From Splendidivirga corallicola (GTDB lineage Bacteria > Bacteroidota > Bacteroidia > Cytophagales > Cyclobacteriaceae): 64,000 nucleotides of DNA. Both the position numbers and the translations under genes were made by a program. The DNA is taken from positions 62,001 through 126,000 of the forward strand of contig JAUJEA010000018.1 of NCBI GenBank assembly GCA_030442035.1, read 5' to 3'. Below, in pieces: positions 51,772 through 60,152 of this stretch (position 1 is its first letter; each line of letters starts with the position of its first letter). Under the pieces are notes generated by a model. It was not told the origin of the DNA and made no database searches. It saw only the letters and a program-made list of their open reading frames with translations.

Positions 51772-52636
51772 TGGCCATAATCATCTCGTATGCCTTTACA
51801 TGTTGCTTTGAAGTTCCTAATCCGTCTATCCCTAACTCCACCACATCACCGTGCTTCAGGTATCTTTGAGGATTAAGCCCCAATCCAACACCAAACGGAG
51901 TTCCTGTTGATATCACATCTCCAGGAAGTAATGTCATAAACTGGCTTACATAACTCACCAAATGTGGAATTTTAAAGATCAAATCATTGGTGTTGCTGTT
52001 TTGCATCATTTCCCCATTGACCTTCAGCCATAGGTTCAGATTATGGGGATCTTCAATTTCGTCTTGGGTTGCTAAAAAGGGACCAAGAGGTGCAAAGGTA
52101 TCATTGCTTTTTCCTTTTACCCATTGTCCTTCTCTTTCCAGTTGAAAGGCCCTCTCACTATAATCATTGTGCAAAACATATCCCGCGACATGACTCATGG
52201 CATTCTCCTCCTCAACATAGGAAGCTTTCTTACCGATTACTACAGCCAGCTCCACTTCCCAATCTGTCTTTTTGCTTCCTCTTGGAATCACCAGATCATC
52301 GTTTGGCCCTACAATAGCAGAGGTAGATTTGAAGAATAAAACAGGCTCATTTGGTTTGGCCATACCGCTTTCTTCCGCATGCTTGGCATAATTCAAACCG
52401 ATACAAACAATTTTGGAAGGCCTGATAATAGGCGAGCCCAACCGCACTTCTGAGTCTATAACAGGACAACCGGAAGCATTGCTTTCTAACCAGCTTTCCA
52501 AACGCTCAGGGCCTTCGGAGCCGAAAAATTGTTCATCAAAATCTGCTTCAAATGCTGACACATCGATTCTTTTGCCATCATTCAATATTACTCCCGGCTT
52601 TTCAAAACCAGGCTCTCCAAACCTTATTAATTTCAT
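51761..52636 (-). CDS. FAH-family 2,4-diketo-3-deoxy-L-fuconate hydrolase
   Basis: A 291-residue fumarylacetoacetate-hydrolase-family protein: KIVCIGLNYAKHAEESG, PVLFFKSTSAIVGPND, DWEVELAVVIGKKA (metal-binding Glu pair), GYVLHNDYSERAFQ and DVISTGTPFGVGLG. In the non-phosphorylating L-fucose route it cleaves 2,4-diketo-3-deoxy-L-fuconate to pyruvate and L-lactate. The presence of a lactate dehydrogenase at the operon end supports that reaction over the aldolase alternative. A family A repeat follows its upstream neighbour at 52643-52709. Confidence 0.87.
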   Translation of the reverse strand: MKLIRFGEPGFEKPGVILNDGKRIDVSAFEADFDEQFFGSEGPERLESWLESNASGCPVIDSEVRLGSPIIRPSKIVCIGLNYAKHAEESGMAKPNEPVLFFKSTSAIVGPNDDLVIPRGSKKTDWEVELAVVIGKKASYVEEENAMSHVAGYVLHNDYSERAFQLEREGQWVKGKSNDTFAPLGPFLATQDEIEDPHNLNLWLKVNGEMMQNSNTNDLIFKIPHLVSYVSQFMTLLPGDVISTGTPFGVGLGLNPQRYLKHGDVVELGIDGLGTSKQHVKAYEMIMANEN

Positions 52637-52642
52637 AATTTA

Positions 52643-52709
52643 ATGTATTGGTGTTTTGAGGTATTGATATTCATTTTCTATTTCTAACATGCACACCTCA
52701 ATACTTTAT
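52643..52709. repeat. Dispersed intergenic repeat (family A) inside the fucose operon
   Basis: Repeated GTATTG / TTTTGAGGTATTGA units on the plus strand and CACCTCAATAC in reverse orientation, filling the 73-bp gap between the SDR and hydrolase genes. The units can pair to a hairpin in RNA, so they may affect mRNA processing between the two cistrons. Confidence 0.4.
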
Positions 52710-53477
52710 TTAAGTATTTAAATTCACAAATCCTCCATCGATCGGAAAGTTGGTTCCTGTAATGAAACCTGCCTTATCAGAGCACAGATACAATGCTAAC
52801 TCAGCTACCTCATCCGGTGTCCCCATACGTCCGATTGGCTGAGTTTGTGATAACGCTTCAAACATTTCCTTTTCTTTCCCAGGATAATTTTTAGCAATAA
52901 AACCATCCACAAAAGGTGTATGGATCCTGGCAGGAGAAATACAATTACATCTTATATTCTCTTTTATATAGTCTTTCGCCACAGAAAGGGTCATCGTTAA
53001 AACAGCCCCCTTACTCATGGAATAGGCAAACCTGTCTGAAATACCTACCATTGAGGCCACTGATGCCATATTTAAAATAACACCACCTCCCTGCGATTTC
53101 ATTTTAGGGATCACCGCTTGCATGCAGTTAAATACTCCTTTCACATTCACCTGAAAGATCTTATCAAAATCAGCTTCACTGGTCCCTTCCAGGTTTCCAA
53201 TATGTGCAATGCCGGCATTGTTTACCTGAATATCTATATTACCCTGTATGCCTTGTATTGTTTTATTGACCTCCTGGTGAGAGGCTATATCACAGATATG
53301 TCCTGTGGCACTTCCACCGTCAGCAGCGATCTCCTTACAGACCTCCTCCGAGGCTTCCGAATTAAGCTCTAAAATATGTACGTGAACACCTTGTGAAGCA
53401 AACAGGGTAGAAATGCTTTTCCCAATACCGCTTCCTCCCCCGGAAATAATGGCTGTTTTTCCTTTGAGATCAGACAT
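52710..53477 (-). CDS. 2-keto-3-deoxy-L-fuconate dehydrogenase (SDR family)
   Basis: A 255-residue short-chain dehydrogenase: ISGGGSGIGKSISTLFA (cofactor binding; LELNSEA after beta-2 favours NAD), NNAGIAHIG, ILNMASVASMVGI, YSMSK (Tyr-x3-Lys) and GRMGTPDEVAELALYLCSD. The operon places it between the dehydratase and the FAH hydrolase, so it should oxidise 2-keto-3-deoxy-L-fuconate at C4 to the 2,4-diketo compound. Paralogous with the 50139-50933 product but clearly a different subfamily. Confidence 0.87.
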   Translation of the reverse strand: MSDLKGKTAIISGGGSGIGKSISTLFASQGVHVHILELNSEASEEVCKEIAADGGSATGHICDIASHQEVNKTIQGIQGNIDIQVNNAGIAHIGNLEGTSEADFDKIFQVNVKGVFNCMQAVIPKMKSQGGGVILNMASVASMVGISDRFAYSMSKGAVLTMTLSVAKDYIKENIRCNCISPARIHTPFVDGFIAKNYPGKEKEMFEALSQTQPIGRMGTPDEVAELALYLCSDKAGFITGTNFPIDGGFVNLNT

Positions 53478-53520
53478 ATAAATCTTTAAAAAAATATATT
53501 AAACAGATGGTCAACCAAAT

Positions 53521-54831
53521 TTATGCAATAATAGACTCTTCTTTCCACACTGCCCCTTCAGGATAACTGTATTTTGACAAAGATTCTTTTTTCATGGTAA
53601 TACTGTATCCTGGTGCTGCAGGTGCAAGGTAATTTCCATCTCTGATCACCACAGGATCTTCAAAATGTTCATGCAAGTGGTCCACATACTCAATGACCCT
53701 GTTCTCTGTACTTCCACTGATCGCAATATAATCAATCATGGACAAATGCTGTACATATTCGCAAAGTCCAACACCACCCGCATGTGGGCAAACAGGCACT
53801 CCGTATTTAGCAGCGATTAGAAGTATTCCAAGAATTTCATTAACCCCTCCTACTCTACAGCTGTCAATTTGACAAATATCAATTGCTTTGGTCATGATCA
53901 ACTGCTTAAACATTACCCGGTTATGGCAGTGTTCTCCTGAAGCTACTTTTATTGGTTCCACTGCCCTGGCAATGGTTGCATGCCCCATGATATCATCCGG
54001 ACTGGTCGGCTCTTCTATCCAATATGGATTGAATTGACTTAATTTAGCCATGTTTTCAATTGCCTCATTTACCTCCCATTTTTGGTTGGCGTCCATCATC
54101 AAATACATCTCATTTCCAATCTCCTCTCTGATAATGGTAGCCCTCCTGATGTCATCCTCCAGGCTGGAGCCAACTTTCATCTTCAGATGCTTCCAGCCTT
54201 CCTTTTTCGCCTCCCGGCATAAAGTCCTTATTTTTTCATCAGAGTAACCTAACCAACCTGCCGAGGTAGTATAAGCCGGATAACCATTTTGCACTAAATC
54301 GTCAATGCGCTGTTTCTTTGACCCTTCCAGCTTCACCAACATATCTAAAGCTTCTTTGGGAGTGATCGCATCAGTGATATAAGTAAAATCAACACATGAC
54401 ACTAATTCCTCAGGGGTCATATCCGCCAGAAGCTTCCATAGTGGTTTTTGTTCTGCTTTAGCCCATAGATCCCAAACCGCATTTACTACCGCACCGGTTG
54501 CCAAGTGTATTACACCCTTATCGGGTCCAAGCCATCTAAGCTGACTGTCCCCGGTGATCATACGCCAGAAACCAGCCATATCACTGGTAAAAGATTCAAG
54601 CTCTTTACCTTTTATTAAATAGGAAAGTGATTTAATGGCTGCAACGCAAAGTTCATTTCCTCTTCCAATGGTAAAGGTAAGCCCGTGCCCCTCAGTACCA
54701 TCAGGATCATCCGTTTTTAATATCACATAAGCCGCTGAGTAATCCGGATCGGGATTCATAGCATCCGAACCATCAAGTTCCCTGCTGGTTGGAAAACGGA
54801 TATCAAATACTTCAATGTCAATAATTTTCAT
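53521..54831 (-). CDS. L-fuconate dehydratase (enolase superfamily)
   Basis: A 436-residue mandelate-racemase-type enolase-superfamily enzyme of FucD length. Catalytic residues visible: HLKMKVG (Lys217 and Lys219), MMDANQ (Asp247), WIEEP (Glu273), ASGEHC (Glu300), DICQIDSCRVGG (Asp323) and VCPHAGG (His350). The N-terminal capping domain has FPTSRELDGSDAMNPDPDYS, also characteristic of FucD. It removes water from L-fuconate to give 2-keto-3-deoxy-L-fuconate. It is the first gene of the fucose operon, divergent from the AraC regulator. Confidence 0.92.
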   Translation of the reverse strand: MKIIDIEVFDIRFPTSRELDGSDAMNPDPDYSAAYVILKTDDPDGTEGHGLTFTIGRGNELCVAAIKSLSYLIKGKELESFTSDMAGFWRMITGDSQLRWLGPDKGVIHLATGAVVNAVWDLWAKAEQKPLWKLLADMTPEELVSCVDFTYITDAITPKEALDMLVKLEGSKKQRIDDLVQNGYPAYTTSAGWLGYSDEKIRTLCREAKKEGWKHLKMKVGSSLEDDIRRATIIREEIGNEMYLMMDANQKWEVNEAIENMAKLSQFNPYWIEEPTSPDDIMGHATIARAVEPIKVASGEHCHNRVMFKQLIMTKAIDICQIDSCRVGGVNEILGILLIAAKYGVPVCPHAGGVGLCEYVQHLSMIDYIAISGSTENRVIEYVDHLHEHFEDPVVIRDGNYLAPAAPGYSITMKKESLSKYSYPEGAVWKEESIIA

Positions 54832-54912
54832 TCAACTAACTAATCAATCTAAAAAAAGTTAATCCAAAGCTAAGTCAGGAACCCAGGGCAATCTACTCAC
54901 TTGTTCACTTAA

Positions 54913-55011
54913 TGCAATACTTTTTTTGCACATGCCGATAAACAACAAAAATATTTTGCACGAATTAATACTTTATTTGCAATGACTTGCATAAATCATA
55001 ACAATTTTGCA
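54913..55011. promoter_or_regulatory. Phased TTGCA repeats in the divergent fucose/AraC control region
   Basis: TTGCA occurs at 54926, 54956, 54977, 54987 and 55007 (first base of each), with one more in reverse at 54913-54917. Spacings are 30, 21, 10 and 20 bases, all close to whole DNA turns, so the sites lie on one face of the helix. AraC-type regulators bind such direct repeats. The region controls the fucose operon (minus) and the regulator gene (plus). Confidence 0.55.
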
Positions 55012-55022
55012 AATTTATCATT

Positions 55023-55892
55023 ATGAAATTGCAACTGTTAGATAGGAAAACACATCTTAATAAGTCTTTTACCATCAGCCGTCACCGGTATCCGCATTTT
55101 CTTAAACTTTGGCATTATCACCCGGAACTGGAATTGATATTTACTACTAAAAGTACAGGAACCCGCTTTATTGGTGACAGTATCGAAAAGTTTGAACCTA
55201 ACGACCTGGTGTTGATCGGTGAAAATCTTCCTCACCTCTGGATGAATGACAAACAATATTTCGAAAAAGGTTCCAAACGTACAGCTGAAGCGATTGTGGT
55301 ACATTTTGGTTCAGAGTTCGCAGGGCAAGGTTTTTTTGAAATGCCTGAAATGCGACCTATCAAAGACCTGCTACAAAAGGCAAAGCGAGGCATCAGATTT
55401 ACCGGTAGTAAAAAGCCGGCCGTAGTGAAACGGATGAAGAAAATGCTTGAGCAGGATGATTTCAACAATGTGTTGGAATTATTACGTGTATTAAAGGTCC
55501 TGTCGGAGGAACTGGATCATACGCTGCTAACGAGTATAGGTTTCCTTGATACCTTCCAGAAAACACAGAACAGAAAGCTGGACAGTATCTATGAGTACAT
55601 TATGAATAACTTCCGGCACGAGATCTCCCTGGATGAAATTGCTGAAATAGCCAATATGAATAAAACGGCTTTCTGCCGCTATTTTAAAAAGGTCAATGAC
55701 AGAACATTGAGTCAGTATGTCAATGAAGTACGCATAGGATGGGCCTGTAAATTACTATTGGAAAATAAATATAATATCTCACAGATCTGCTACGAATGTG
55801 GCTTCAACAACATCTCCAATTTTAACCGGCAATTCAGGAACATTACCAAACTATCTCCATCCGAATATTTGAATGAGCATGGCAGGGTTTGA
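55023..55892 (+). CDS. AraC-family transcriptional regulator of the fucose operon
   Basis: A 289-residue protein. The N-terminal cupin (residues ~15-95) has FLKLWHYHPELELIFTTK and FEPNDLVLIGENLPHLW, typical of sugar-binding AraC proteins. The C-terminal double helix-turn-helix (residues ~190-285) has ISLDEIAEIANMNKTAFCRY, QYVNEVRIGWACKLLLENK and ISQICYECGFNNISNFNRQF with LSPSEYL. It is divergent from the fucose operon and most likely activates it with L-fucose or a pathway intermediate as ligand. The phased TTGCA sites upstream are its probable targets. Confidence 0.92.
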   Translation: MKLQLLDRKTHLNKSFTISRHRYPHFLKLWHYHPELELIFTTKSTGTRFIGDSIEKFEPNDLVLIGENLPHLWMNDKQYFEKGSKRTAEAIVVHFGSEFAGQGFFEMPEMRPIKDLLQKAKRGIRFTGSKKPAVVKRMKKMLEQDDFNNVLELLRVLKVLSEELDHTLLTSIGFLDTFQKTQNRKLDSIYEYIMNNFRHEISLDEIAEIANMNKTAFCRYFKKVNDRTLSQYVNEVRIGWACKLLLENKYNISQICYECGFNNISNFNRQFRNITKLSPSEYLNEHGRV

Positions 55893-55899
55893 TAATGGA

Positions 55900-55934
55900 A
55901 AGTTTTGAGTTATGAGTTTTTAGTTTTGAGTTGA
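55900..55934. repeat. Intergenic AT-rich repeat (family B)
   Basis: Tandem degenerate units of TTTTGAGTTATGAGTTTTTA, period about 7 to 8 bases, just after the AraC gene. Similar stretches lie at 61431-61493 and, reversed, at 47050-47080. Confidence 0.4.
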
Positions 55935-56043
55935 TGTCCCGTACAATCCTAAATAGCGTTGACCTTGGCGTATTTGGCCTTGTCCATGGAATCGTTAACA
56001 AAATCTTAAAACTAATTAGACTTGTTTACCCTCCTCTAAATGA

Positions 56044-56673
56044 TTAAAACCTAATCGCTTTACCACCTTCCTTAAAATATTCAGGGTGTTTTTTCATCTC
56101 CCGTTTAGAATATAGGCTTTTGTTAGGAATTATATTATAACGCATCCCGGTTGAAGAACGCTCCAATATATCAATTTTCGCTTTTTTCCAGTTAATATTT
56201 CTAGGGATTGGCCCTAAATCTTTGTCAAGGGGGATATCGATAACAATCATATAAGTGTCTGGTATTCCAGATTGCATTTTAATCTTTATCACCATTGGTA
56301 TTTCAAAATTAGGATAGAAATATTTATACTCCTTAATCTGGTCGGCTATAATCCCTTTTTCATCATCAATTATAGGAAATGTAGTAGTTACTTTTCCAAA
56401 ATACTTTTTACTCTCCTTCAAATATTTCTGATTAGTTGAGTGTATCAATATGCTAAGAACTTCTTCATTGTAAATTGAAATAAATGGATCTATTGTATGT
56501 CCATCAAAAGTCATGTTCTTAAAATAGATCTTCTTTTCCTCTAAAGCTTCCTGATAATATTCCGGCATTCCAAAAAACATTTCTTTGGGGATGCATGACA
56601 AGTCACCCGTAAAGATAACTTGCCATAGTAAAGTATGTGCTTTTAATAATTCTAGAAATTCCATATTAATCAT
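56044..56673 (-). CDS. Unrecognised soluble protein, partner of the lipoprotein gene
   Basis: The start is chosen at ATG 56673 (MINMEFLELLKAHTLLW): AGGAA lies about 12 bases upstream and the ATG overlaps the lipoprotein stop codon. A second ATG at 56664 is also possible; the longest frame (from 56736) runs far into the previous gene. About 209 residues with no signal peptide or membrane helix. Mixed alpha/beta composition (YNEEVLSILIHSTNQKY, MVIKIKMQSGIPDTYMIVID) with a basic C-terminal tail (KSLYSKREMKKHPEYFK). I recognise no family. Tight coupling to an exported lipoprotein suggests a shared task; an effector/immunity or chaperone relation is only a guess. Confidence 0.65.
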   Translation of the reverse strand: MINMEFLELLKAHTLLWQVIFTGDLSCIPKEMFFGMPEYYQEALEEKKIYFKNMTFDGHTIDPFISIYNEEVLSILIHSTNQKYLKESKKYFGKVTTTFPIIDDEKGIIADQIKEYKYFYPNFEIPMVIKIKMQSGIPDTYMIVIDIPLDKDLGPIPRNINWKKAKIDILERSSTGMRYNIIPNKSLYSKREMKKHPEYFKEGGKAIRF

Positions 56674-57514
56674 ATTGCCCGCAATTTCCTGGAGTAAGTG
56701 GGGTATAAATTGCTTGTGTAGCTCCAACAACCCCATAATGATTGCCTAAACTTACTCTGCCTCCATACCATCTTAAAAGTTTGTTACTCTCTCTTACGTA
56801 ATCATTAATTAACTGAGTACGAGAAGGGGGATATTTACGACTTGAATATATACCTTCCAAAATCTTTTCTGTCAAATTAGCCATCCTTGCGCAAACGTCT
56901 GCAGCTCCTCCAGTACCTTTATAATCTCCATCATGACTAATTCTTGGAAGTTCAAAATACAATGTTGGTAAATCTGCCCAAATATATTCTATCGCAGGCA
57001 TTCCCCAAATTTCTTTCAGTGATAAATTATCTACACGGATGCCTCTAACGGCTGCAACTTGATAAGTACTACCACCCGCAACCGGTACAAATCGAAAAGA
57101 TTGACAATTTAAAAAACGTAAATCAACGGGCTTATTGGAAGTATTTCTAATTTCATATCGATTATTTCCCCCGCCTGTTGATGTTGCATTGTCAGGGATA
57201 GGACCATTTTGACAAGTGTCATGTTCTTCAATCCCCTTTAATACCCAATCATCACAACCATCAGCTACCCAATTATCCCCGTCAAATCGATACCAACATA
57301 TTTGCTCCCAATTGTAAATAAAAACGGTATTGCATAGTGGATCTCCTACCCCATCAGTAATTGGTCCATTGACATCCTCACCGGTTAGTCCTCCCCCGGT
57401 TCTGGTTTCTCTTAAGTTGATACTTGAAGAATCTGGTTGAATTTCCTCTTTATTACATGAAATAATGAAAAGGATTACTAAAAAGAAGCTGGTTAAAAAT
57501 TTTACCTTTTTCAT
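56666..57514 (-). CDS. Unrecognised lipoprotein
   Basis: A 282-residue lipoprotein: signal FLTSFFLVILFIISC with a lipid-modified Cys near residue 20, then a disordered acidic tether (NKEEIQPDSSSINLRETR). The mature part has a Cys-rich middle (DPLCNTVFIYNWEQICWYRF, CDDWVLKG, DTCQNGP) that may form disulfides, a possible immunoglobulin-like stretch (YEIRNTSNKPVDLRFL) and a Gly/Ala-rich helical end (GTGGAADVCARMANLTEKIL). I do not recognise the family. It is anchored at the periplasmic or surface face of the outer membrane. It is co-transcribed with the 56044-56673 gene through a stop/start overlap. Confidence 0.7.
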   Translation of the reverse strand: MKKVKFLTSFFLVILFIISCNKEEIQPDSSSINLRETRTGGGLTGEDVNGPITDGVGDPLCNTVFIYNWEQICWYRFDGDNWVADGCDDWVLKGIEEHDTCQNGPIPDNATSTGGGNNRYEIRNTSNKPVDLRFLNCQSFRFVPVAGGSTYQVAAVRGIRVDNLSLKEIWGMPAIEYIWADLPTLYFELPRISHDGDYKGTGGAADVCARMANLTEKILEGIYSSRKYPPSRTQLINDYVRESNKLLRWYGGRVSLGNHYGVVGATQAIYTPLTPGNCGQYD

Positions 57515-57858
57515 AAAGCTGATTGTTTAAAATGTTAAAAAAGAAAGTAGAATTATTCGAATTAAATGAATCTAATGTATAATTCCTATTAATTTATATG
57601 TTAAAATTTGATCAGCCATACCCCTTTCAATCAAGCAGCTAACTACAACCAAAGTGTGAATAATGTTCAACAAGATTATTTCTAATAAACTGACCAAAGT
57701 TCGAGGTCAGCTTTACCTTCATTGAGACCCACAGTTCACTGGGTGATTAAATGTGGTCGTTTGTTTAAAATATCTCGCCTTTCGTTGAAAATTAAAAATT
57801 TAAGGCATCTATTTCTGGCCTAAGGAGCATTTAGTAAATGTGATAACGGTTTAAAAGA
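57515..57858. other. Divergent intergenic region
   Basis: About 340 bp between the minus-strand lipoprotein gene and the plus-strand DUF4270 gene. Very AT-rich, with no ORF or strong hairpin. It should contain both promoters, but no pair of boxes was convincing by eye. Confidence 0.4.
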
Positions 57859-59166
57859 ATGTTCCTCATGTTCAAGAAAGCGAAGCTATTTTGGTTGATT
57901 GCCACCATGAATATTGTGGCCTGTACTGAAGAAGAGCCTACTATAGGATTACAATTCATAGATCAAACGTCGTTTGAGTTAGCCTCTGTAGATACTATTA
58001 CATTAGAAATGTCAACGGTTTTATTGGATTCTGTTCCAACAAGTAATGCAGGTCAATTACTTATTGGCCAGTATAACGATCCGGACTTCGGTTTGGTCAA
58101 GGCCTCATCTTATTTCAAATATGAAACAATAACCAAATCAGATTTGGAACCTGAAGATGTACGCTACGATTCAGCCATGATTCACCTTAGTTATACCGGG
58201 TACAATTATAATGACACTACCCTTATACAAACCTTTCGCATCTATGAGTTGGCCGAGGAGATGAAACCCAATGAAGATGACAATCTCTATTACAATACTT
58301 CATCCTTTGCTATTAAGTATGAAGATGGTACAAACGCTCCGATAGGCGAACTCAATTTTATACCTCATCCTCATGCCGGAGAGGAAATAGAAATTCGCAT
58401 CAGCGATAGATTGGGATCGGCTATTTTCAATGAAATCTTTGATAGCGACAATAGTCTATCCACTGAATTTTCAGATTTTTCCCATGGTTTTAGAATTGAG
58501 ACAGATGACAACGGTACGGCCATCTTAGGGTTGAATACGGATGTGCAGTTTGTAATCTATTATACGGATTTTACAACCATTCCCAGCAGAGATGAAACCA
58601 TTGTTCTCACATCGCAAGGTCAAAGTTTCACTAACATGGAGCTTGACCGTAACAACGAGCTTATTCGTGCTATTGTAGATGGCGAAAATGAGTTGAATAC
58701 AACTGATGCAGGAAATCTGGCATATATGATGGGTGGTGTTGGTTTGGGTATCAGGATAGATTTGCCTTATGTGAAAAACATCCTGTTAGACAATCCCAAT
58801 ATCGCAATAGACAATGTATGGCTCAGCCTGAAACCGGCACTCAAGAAATACAATAGCAACAGACCTTTACCGGATACACTTCAATATACAATAGTGAACC
58901 ATGATAATGATGCCATCTTCGCGGGAGAAGCATTCCCCCTGTTCGAAGACGATGAGTTTGATCAGGACACCCAATACCTTTTTAGTATAAAGGATTTTGT
59001 AGAGCTCCAACTTTCAATACAGGAAGAAAATAAAAATGGCATTTTGATCACCCTGACATCAGGTAATAATTATGGCAGTTTGGAAAACCTGATCGTGGGA
59101 GATACTGAAAACGATGAATATGAAAGTAATATGATGTTGAATTTAATACAGGTTAAGAATGACTAA
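57859..59166 (+). CDS. DUF4270 domain lipoprotein
   Basis: A 435-residue lipoprotein: signal peptide (KLFWLIATMNIVAC, lipid Cys near residue 22) and a DUF4270 domain over most of the length (TIGLQFIDQTSFELASVDTI, GQLLIGQYNDPDFGLVKAS, FRIYELAEEM, LDNPNIAIDNVWLSLKP). DUF4270 proteins are restricted to Bacteroidota and have no proven function; many are predicted surface lipoproteins. ATG 57859 or ATG 57868 may be used. The next gene begins inside its last 8 bases, so this is the first cistron of a three-gene unit with a Kelch lipoprotein and an outer-membrane protein. Confidence 0.87.
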   Translation: MFLMFKKAKLFWLIATMNIVACTEEEPTIGLQFIDQTSFELASVDTITLEMSTVLLDSVPTSNAGQLLIGQYNDPDFGLVKASSYFKYETITKSDLEPEDVRYDSAMIHLSYTGYNYNDTTLIQTFRIYELAEEMKPNEDDNLYYNTSSFAIKYEDGTNAPIGELNFIPHPHAGEEIEIRISDRLGSAIFNEIFDSDNSLSTEFSDFSHGFRIETDDNGTAILGLNTDVQFVIYYTDFTTIPSRDETIVLTSQGQSFTNMELDRNNELIRAIVDGENELNTTDAGNLAYMMGGVGLGIRIDLPYVKNILLDNPNIAIDNVWLSLKPALKKYNSNRPLPDTLQYTIVNHDNDAIFAGEAFPLFEDDEFDQDTQYLFSIKDFVELQLSIQEENKNGILITLTSGNNYGSLENLIVGDTENDEYESNMMLNLIQVKND

Positions 59167-60139
59167 AAGAAAATTTATTCATGTTTTGATAGGTGTATGT
59201 GTATCTCTATCTGCATGCAGTACTTCGAGCGAAACAGTGGAAACCGGCAACTGGATACGTCGGTCGTCCTACGAGGGAGTAGGAAGATCGGGGGCAGTAA
59301 CATTTGTCATTGGAGAGCGGGCTTATGTAGGTTTGGGATATGACGGTGATGATTACCTTACCGATTTTTGGTCTTACAATCCGGATGAAGACTTTTGGAG
59401 AAGGATTGCTGATTTTCCGGGGAGTGGTCGAACCTCAGCGGTAGCCTTTGCTGTAGGTGAAAAAGGATACTTGGGCACGGGATATGATGGTAGCGATGAA
59501 TTGAACGATTTTTGGGAATATGACACAACAACCGACACATGGAATCAGCTTGATGATTTTCCTGGTTCTCAGCGTTTAGCAGCCGTGGGTTTTGCTTTAA
59601 ACGGCAAAGGGTATCTCGGATCAGGTTATGATGGCAACTATCTTAAAGACTTCTGGGAATTTGATCCGGCCGAAAATACCTGGACACAGATTGTGAGCTA
59701 TAAAGGAGAAAAAAGAAGGGATGCTGTAAGCTTTGTAATCGACGATATCGCTTATGTCGGGACCGGAACCAATAATGGATTGTACGAATTGGATTTCTGG
59801 AAATTTGATGCTGCCATTCCGGACTGGCTAAGAAACCTGGATCTTGATGAGTCGGACGACTATAGTATTACAAGAGAAAAAGCTGTCGCTTTTGCATTGG
59901 ATGGCTATGGATATATCACAACAGGTGTGTTTTCTTCTAATCTGAACACCACCTGGCAATATGATCCGGCCCAAGACTTATGGAAGGAAATGACAGGATT
60001 TGAAGGAATAGCCAGACAAGGAGCAGTGGCTTTTACGGTTGGTGGAAGATCGTTTGTAGCGCTTGGCAGCAATAGCAGTTCCCGATTCGACGATATCTGG
60101 GAATTTAAACCAAACGAGTTATATAACGAAGACGATTGA
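59159..60139 (+). CDS. Kelch-repeat lipoprotein
   Basis: A 326-residue lipoprotein: signal VLIGVCVSLSAC (Cys near 20), then six Kelch blades with the repeated pattern VTFVIGERAYVGLGYDGDDY, FWSYNPDEDFWRRIADFPG, VAFAVGEKGYLGTGYDGSDE, EYDTTTDTWNQL, VGFALNGKGYLGSGYDGNYL, TYVGTGTNNGL-like and AFALDGYGYITTG. A six- or seven-bladed beta-propeller for protein or glycan contact at the cell surface. It overlaps the DUF4270 gene by 8 bases and is followed after 13 bp by an outer-membrane barrel gene, so the three products probably form one envelope complex. Confidence 0.9.
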   Translation: MTKRKFIHVLIGVCVSLSACSTSSETVETGNWIRRSSYEGVGRSGAVTFVIGERAYVGLGYDGDDYLTDFWSYNPDEDFWRRIADFPGSGRTSAVAFAVGEKGYLGTGYDGSDELNDFWEYDTTTDTWNQLDDFPGSQRLAAVGFALNGKGYLGSGYDGNYLKDFWEFDPAENTWTQIVSYKGEKRRDAVSFVIDDIAYVGTGTNNGLYELDFWKFDAAIPDWLRNLDLDESDDYSITREKAVAFALDGYGYITTGVFSSNLNTTWQYDPAQDLWKEMTGFEGIARQGAVAFTVGGRSFVALGSNSSSRFDDIWEFKPNELYNEDD

Positions 60140-60152
60140 ATTATAAGGGTAC

